Source: Cyclobacteriaceae bacterium (GTDB taxonomy: Bacteria; Bacteroidota; Bacteroidia; Cytophagales; Cyclobacteriaceae). Taken from it: 51,036 nucleotides of DNA. This document shows positions 49,056 to 51,036 of the stretch, piece after piece (within the stretch, counting starts at the first letter, position 1; each line of letters opens with the position of its first letter). Where the stretch lies: NCBI GenBank assembly GCA_026989535.1, contig JALSJD010000201.1:1-51036 (forward strand), given 5' to 3'. The position numbers and the translations under genes are program-made. The notes beneath the pieces were generated by a model that was given only the letters and a program-made list of their open reading frames with translations, was not told the DNA's origin and searched no databases.

Positions 49056-49415
49056 TTAATCCCACTTTAATTCGGTAGTATCATCCTCAGAACCTTCTTC
49101 CATTTTTGCCTCCGTTGGTTCGTAGTTATCTCTGTCAAATTTGCTAAAATCCTCCTCGGGCAAAAGTTCTTCTTTTACGTAGTTTACCGATTTGTTTAAG
49201 GCCTCTACAAACTTGTTAAAGTCTTCTTTATACAAAAATATTTTATGCTTATCATATACAAAACCATCGCCTTTGGGGCGTCTTTTACTTTCGGTTATCG
49301 TAAGGTAATAATCGTTTGATCGGGTAGCTTTCACATCAAAAAAATAGGTTCTTTTACCTGCTCTTACTCTCTCCGAAAAAATTTCCTCTTGTCCTTTGTT
49401 TAAATAATCTTCCAC
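49056..49415 (-). CDS. DUF3276/PUR-alpha-like nucleic-acid-binding protein
   Basis: A 119-residue PUR-domain protein. The single PUR repeat is seen in EEIFSERVRAGKRTYFFDVK near residue 10 and DYYLTITESKRRPKGDGFVY near 35, followed by HKIFLYKEDFNKFVEALNKS. The C-terminal 35 residues are acidic. Members are found across Bacteroidota and bind single-stranded DNA or RNA. It is monocistronic by context. Confidence 0.92.
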   Translation of the reverse strand: MEDYLNKGQEEIFSERVRAGKRTYFFDVKATRSNDYYLTITESKRRPKGDGFVYDKHKIFLYKEDFNKFVEALNKSVNYVKEELLPEEDFSKFDRDNYEPTEAKMEEGSEDDTTELKWD

Positions 49416-49570
49416 AATCTTATTTTATATGCTAATTTTTACTTCTAAATAGCATAATTGTATTGACTATTGCAAGCGAAAATAATTATTCTTTCTTGGG
49501 TAGGTTTAGGTTTAGCTCAATTAACCTGAGTTTGGGATAAGGAATGCTGTCAGCTTTAATAAATACAATA

Positions 49571-49725
49571 GTGAATGAATGAATGAATGAATGAATGATT
49601 GAGTGAGTGGATGAGTGAATGAATGAATGAATGAATGAGTGATTGAATGATTGATTGATTGAGTGATTGAATGAATGAGTGAATGATTGAATGAGTGAAT
49701 GAGTGAATGATTGAATGAGTGAATG
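49571..49725. repeat. TGAA/TGAG/TGAT tetranucleotide microsatellite
   Basis: About 155 bases of four-base units, mainly GAAT, mixed with GAGT and GATT. The opposite strand is open and gives a His-Ser-Ile-Asn-rich low-complexity peptide, but the plus strand has TGA in every phase. It lies upstream of the DUF58 gene. A MITE left-end copy follows at 49740-49796. The remaining bases of this gap hold nothing else. Confidence 0.85.
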
Positions 49726-49739
49726 CGTAAATACACTAC

Positions 49740-49796
49740 TACCTAAATTGAGCGATTAAAAAAAAAGGCTGAGTTCGGGGCAAAAAATGCTATTAA
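49740..49796 (+). repeat. Partial copy of the TACCTAAATTGAGCGATT element
   Basis: TACCTAAATTGAGCGATT (49740-49757), then GGCTGAGTTCGGGGCAAAAA, as in 31165-31281 but without the central hairpin and without a right end. Probably a deletion derivative. Confidence 0.65.
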
Positions 49797-49886
49797 TTTT
49801 AAGCATTCAATTATTATTGCATTGCCTCCTTCTATCATTAGTTAATAACAAACAAAACAATTATTTACCATTCAATTAAGGAATAA

Positions 49887-50795
49887 ATGCAACTCGACTT
49901 AAAAGCCATCCGTGAAAACAAGCTGCGCATCGATTTTTTGGCAAAAAAATTGGTAGAAGGGTTTATTACAGGGCTGCATAAATCGCCTTACCATGGTTTT
50001 TCGGTAGAGTTTGCAGAGCATAGAATTTATAATACAGGCGAAAGCACTCGCTACATCGATTGGAAAGTATTTGCTAAAACCGATAAGTTATTTACCAAAA
50101 CCTTTGAAGAAGAAACCAACCTGCGTTGTCATATTTTAGTCGATGTTTCTAACTCGATGTGGTATCCAAAAGAAGGCATATCAAAGCTCTATTTTGGAGT
50201 TTATTCTGCTGCGGCTCTTACATGGTTGCTTTATAAACAGCGTGATGCCGTATCTATTACCACCTTTAGCAAGCATATTAAAGAGCAAACCGCCACAAAA
50301 TCTACCTCAACACATATACAAAAACTGTTTGGTCTTTTAGATAACGCATTGCATACCAAACCCGATGTGGACAGCACCAATTTAACAGAAGTAATACACG
50401 AGTTGTCCAATAGTATTCATAAACGCTCGCTGGTGGTACTGTTTTCTGATATGATTAATACGGATGTTGATGATAAGGCTTTTACCGAAGCACTTATGCA
50501 TTTAAAACATAATAAACATGAAATCATTATTTTTTATATAAAAGATAAAAAAACCGAAGAGGCGTTTGATTTTAAAGAAATACCTCACTTATTTATTGAC
50601 CTGGAATCGGGTGAAAAAGTGAAATTAAGACCCTCTGAAATTAGAGCACACTACATTGCTTCGACCAAAGAGCGGGCAGAAAAGCTTAAAATACTATGTG
50701 GAGAGCTTCGAATTGATTTAATTGAAGTTGACACAGCCGAAGATATAAACGAGGTATTAAATACCTTTTTAATTAAGCGAACAAAAATGGTGTAA
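49887..50795 (+). CDS. DUF58 domain-containing protein
   Basis: A 302-residue cytoplasmic protein of the DUF58/VWA-like family, usually in MoxR-DUF58 operons where it works with an AAA+ chaperone. Key patterns: GESTRYIDWKVFAKTDKLF near 50, HILVDVSNSMWYP (a MIDAS-like DxSxS) near 87 and LVVLFSDMINTDVDD near 183. The start ATG follows an A/G-rich stretch (TTAAGGAATAAATG). No moxR is in the window, but the next gene to the right is outside it. Confidence 0.9.
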   Translation: MQLDLKAIRENKLRIDFLAKKLVEGFITGLHKSPYHGFSVEFAEHRIYNTGESTRYIDWKVFAKTDKLFTKTFEEETNLRCHILVDVSNSMWYPKEGISKLYFGVYSAAALTWLLYKQRDAVSITTFSKHIKEQTATKSTSTHIQKLFGLLDNALHTKPDVDSTNLTEVIHELSNSIHKRSLVVLFSDMINTDVDDKAFTEALMHLKHNKHEIIIFYIKDKKTEEAFDFKEIPHLFIDLESGEKVKLRPSEIRAHYIASTKERAEKLKILCGELRIDLIEVDTAEDINEVLNTFLIKRTKMV

Positions 50796-50820
50796 ACCTG
50801 AGTCGAGATAAAGGACAAAC

Positions 50821-50915
50821 TAATTTGGGCTCGGTTGAGCCCAGAGATTACCGGGTCTGACGCCCGATAATGACGACCATCCCAGATTGCTATCGGGATA
50901 ATATTTGTTATATAA
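50821..50915 (-). repeat. TATCATATAAC-family dispersed repeat, copy 3 (reverse)
   Basis: Read on the minus strand: TATATAACAAATATTATCCC, CCCGATAGCAATCTGGGA, GTCGTCATTATCGGGCG and GGTAATCTCTGGGCTCAACC. The last 19 bases are almost identical to those at 4515-4533. The CCCGATAGCAATC unit also forms the hairpin inside 31165-31281. The last 120 bases of the window have no gene. Confidence 0.65.
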
Positions 50916-51036
50916 ATAGTGCCTGTTTGAAAAGGCAAAAAGCGGTTTTTTATTGTTCCCAAGTTAGATTTTGCACAAAAAAGCATTTTGAATGTGAGAC
51001 GAAGTAGTTACGTATTTGCAAATAAAGAAGGGTTAG

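Noticed and set aside
49571-49725. CRISPR array
   Set aside because: Four-base units without spacers; no array-like repeats near the orphan cas6 either.
49521-49736. Open frame encoding a His/Ser/Ile-rich peptide
   Set aside because: It is only the antisense of the tetranucleotide microsatellite; composition is an artefact of the repeat.
1-51036. tRNA genes
   Set aside because: No cloverleaf with a credible T-arm was found by eye in the gaps; GTTCGA-like strings seen were inside coding regions or repeats.

Overview
The window looks like a chromosomal segment of a low-GC member of the Bacteroidota, most likely a Cytophagales/Flammeovirgaceae-type marine or freshwater bacterium. The evidence is a type IX secretion sorting domain (CHU_C) protein, a DUF5103 'plug' protein of the type IX translocon, a TonB receptor with an N-terminal carboxypeptidase-regulatory domain, a DUF3276/PUR protein, the tiny ribosomal protein THX, many short lipoproteins, and promoters with the Bacteroidota TAnnTTTG -7 box. 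No tRNA, rRNA or CRISPR array was seen.

Layout. 1-4286: 3' part of histidine ammonia-lyase, a secreted CHU_C protein, a small coiled protein, YbaB and a GT2 glycosyltransferase. 4287-5132: dispersed repeats that cut off a K+ channel relic, then a PspC-like protein. 5258-9695: an OmpA/TPR lipoprotein and a FecA-like TonB receptor. 10503-14922: a STAS-like protein, a secreted hypothetical, two tandem PPK2 polyphosphate kinases and a lipoprotein alkaline phosphatase, together a phosphate-metabolism cluster. 15021-21190: CtpA-type protease, TPR lipoprotein, hydrolase, DUF3108 protein, DapD and a glycosyltransferase. 21250-25121: a tight iron operon made of a DtxR/MntR regulator, a membrane-anchored DtxR-FeoA fusion, and FeoB split into separate GTPase and permease genes.

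25225-33449 is the accessory core. mnmE is followed by an ATPase-nuclease gene, hicAB, hipBA, an unknown gene and an XRE/AlbA_2 pair. Degenerate copies of the mnmE 3' end recur after the ATPase gene and again beyond the hicAB cassette, as expected for tandem integration at the mnmE 3' end, a site used by SGI1-type islands. A relic of the hicA start plus its operator lies beside the first copy. 33719-37450 holds a SNF2 helicase, an unknown acidic protein and a second STAS-like paralogue.

37807-51036: MORN lipoprotein, a SthA/Lpd-like flavoprotein that has lost both active-site cysteines but carries a C-terminal CxxxxC, ribosomal protein THX, a sorbosone-dehydrogenase-like PQQ enzyme, an ABC-F ATPase, the T9SS plug protein, a truncated AbiEi antitoxin next to an orphan Cas6, YchF, an AI-2E family permease, DUF3276 and DUF58 proteins. 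At least five families of small palindromic dispersed repeats sit in the intergenic gaps, along with a 155-bp tetranucleotide microsatellite.

Candidates for new biology: (1) the mnmE-anchored cassette array of ATPase and toxin-antitoxin genes, each with its own palindromic operator; (2) the four-gene split Feo operon with its membrane-tethered sensor and shared TTAGA/TCTAA palindromes, also found before the TonB receptor; (3) the PPK2 pair in which one member has Asn for the Walker B Asp; (4) the flavoprotein with a relocated CxxxxC; (5) the orphan Cas6. All calls come from reading the sequence by eye; no database search was run.
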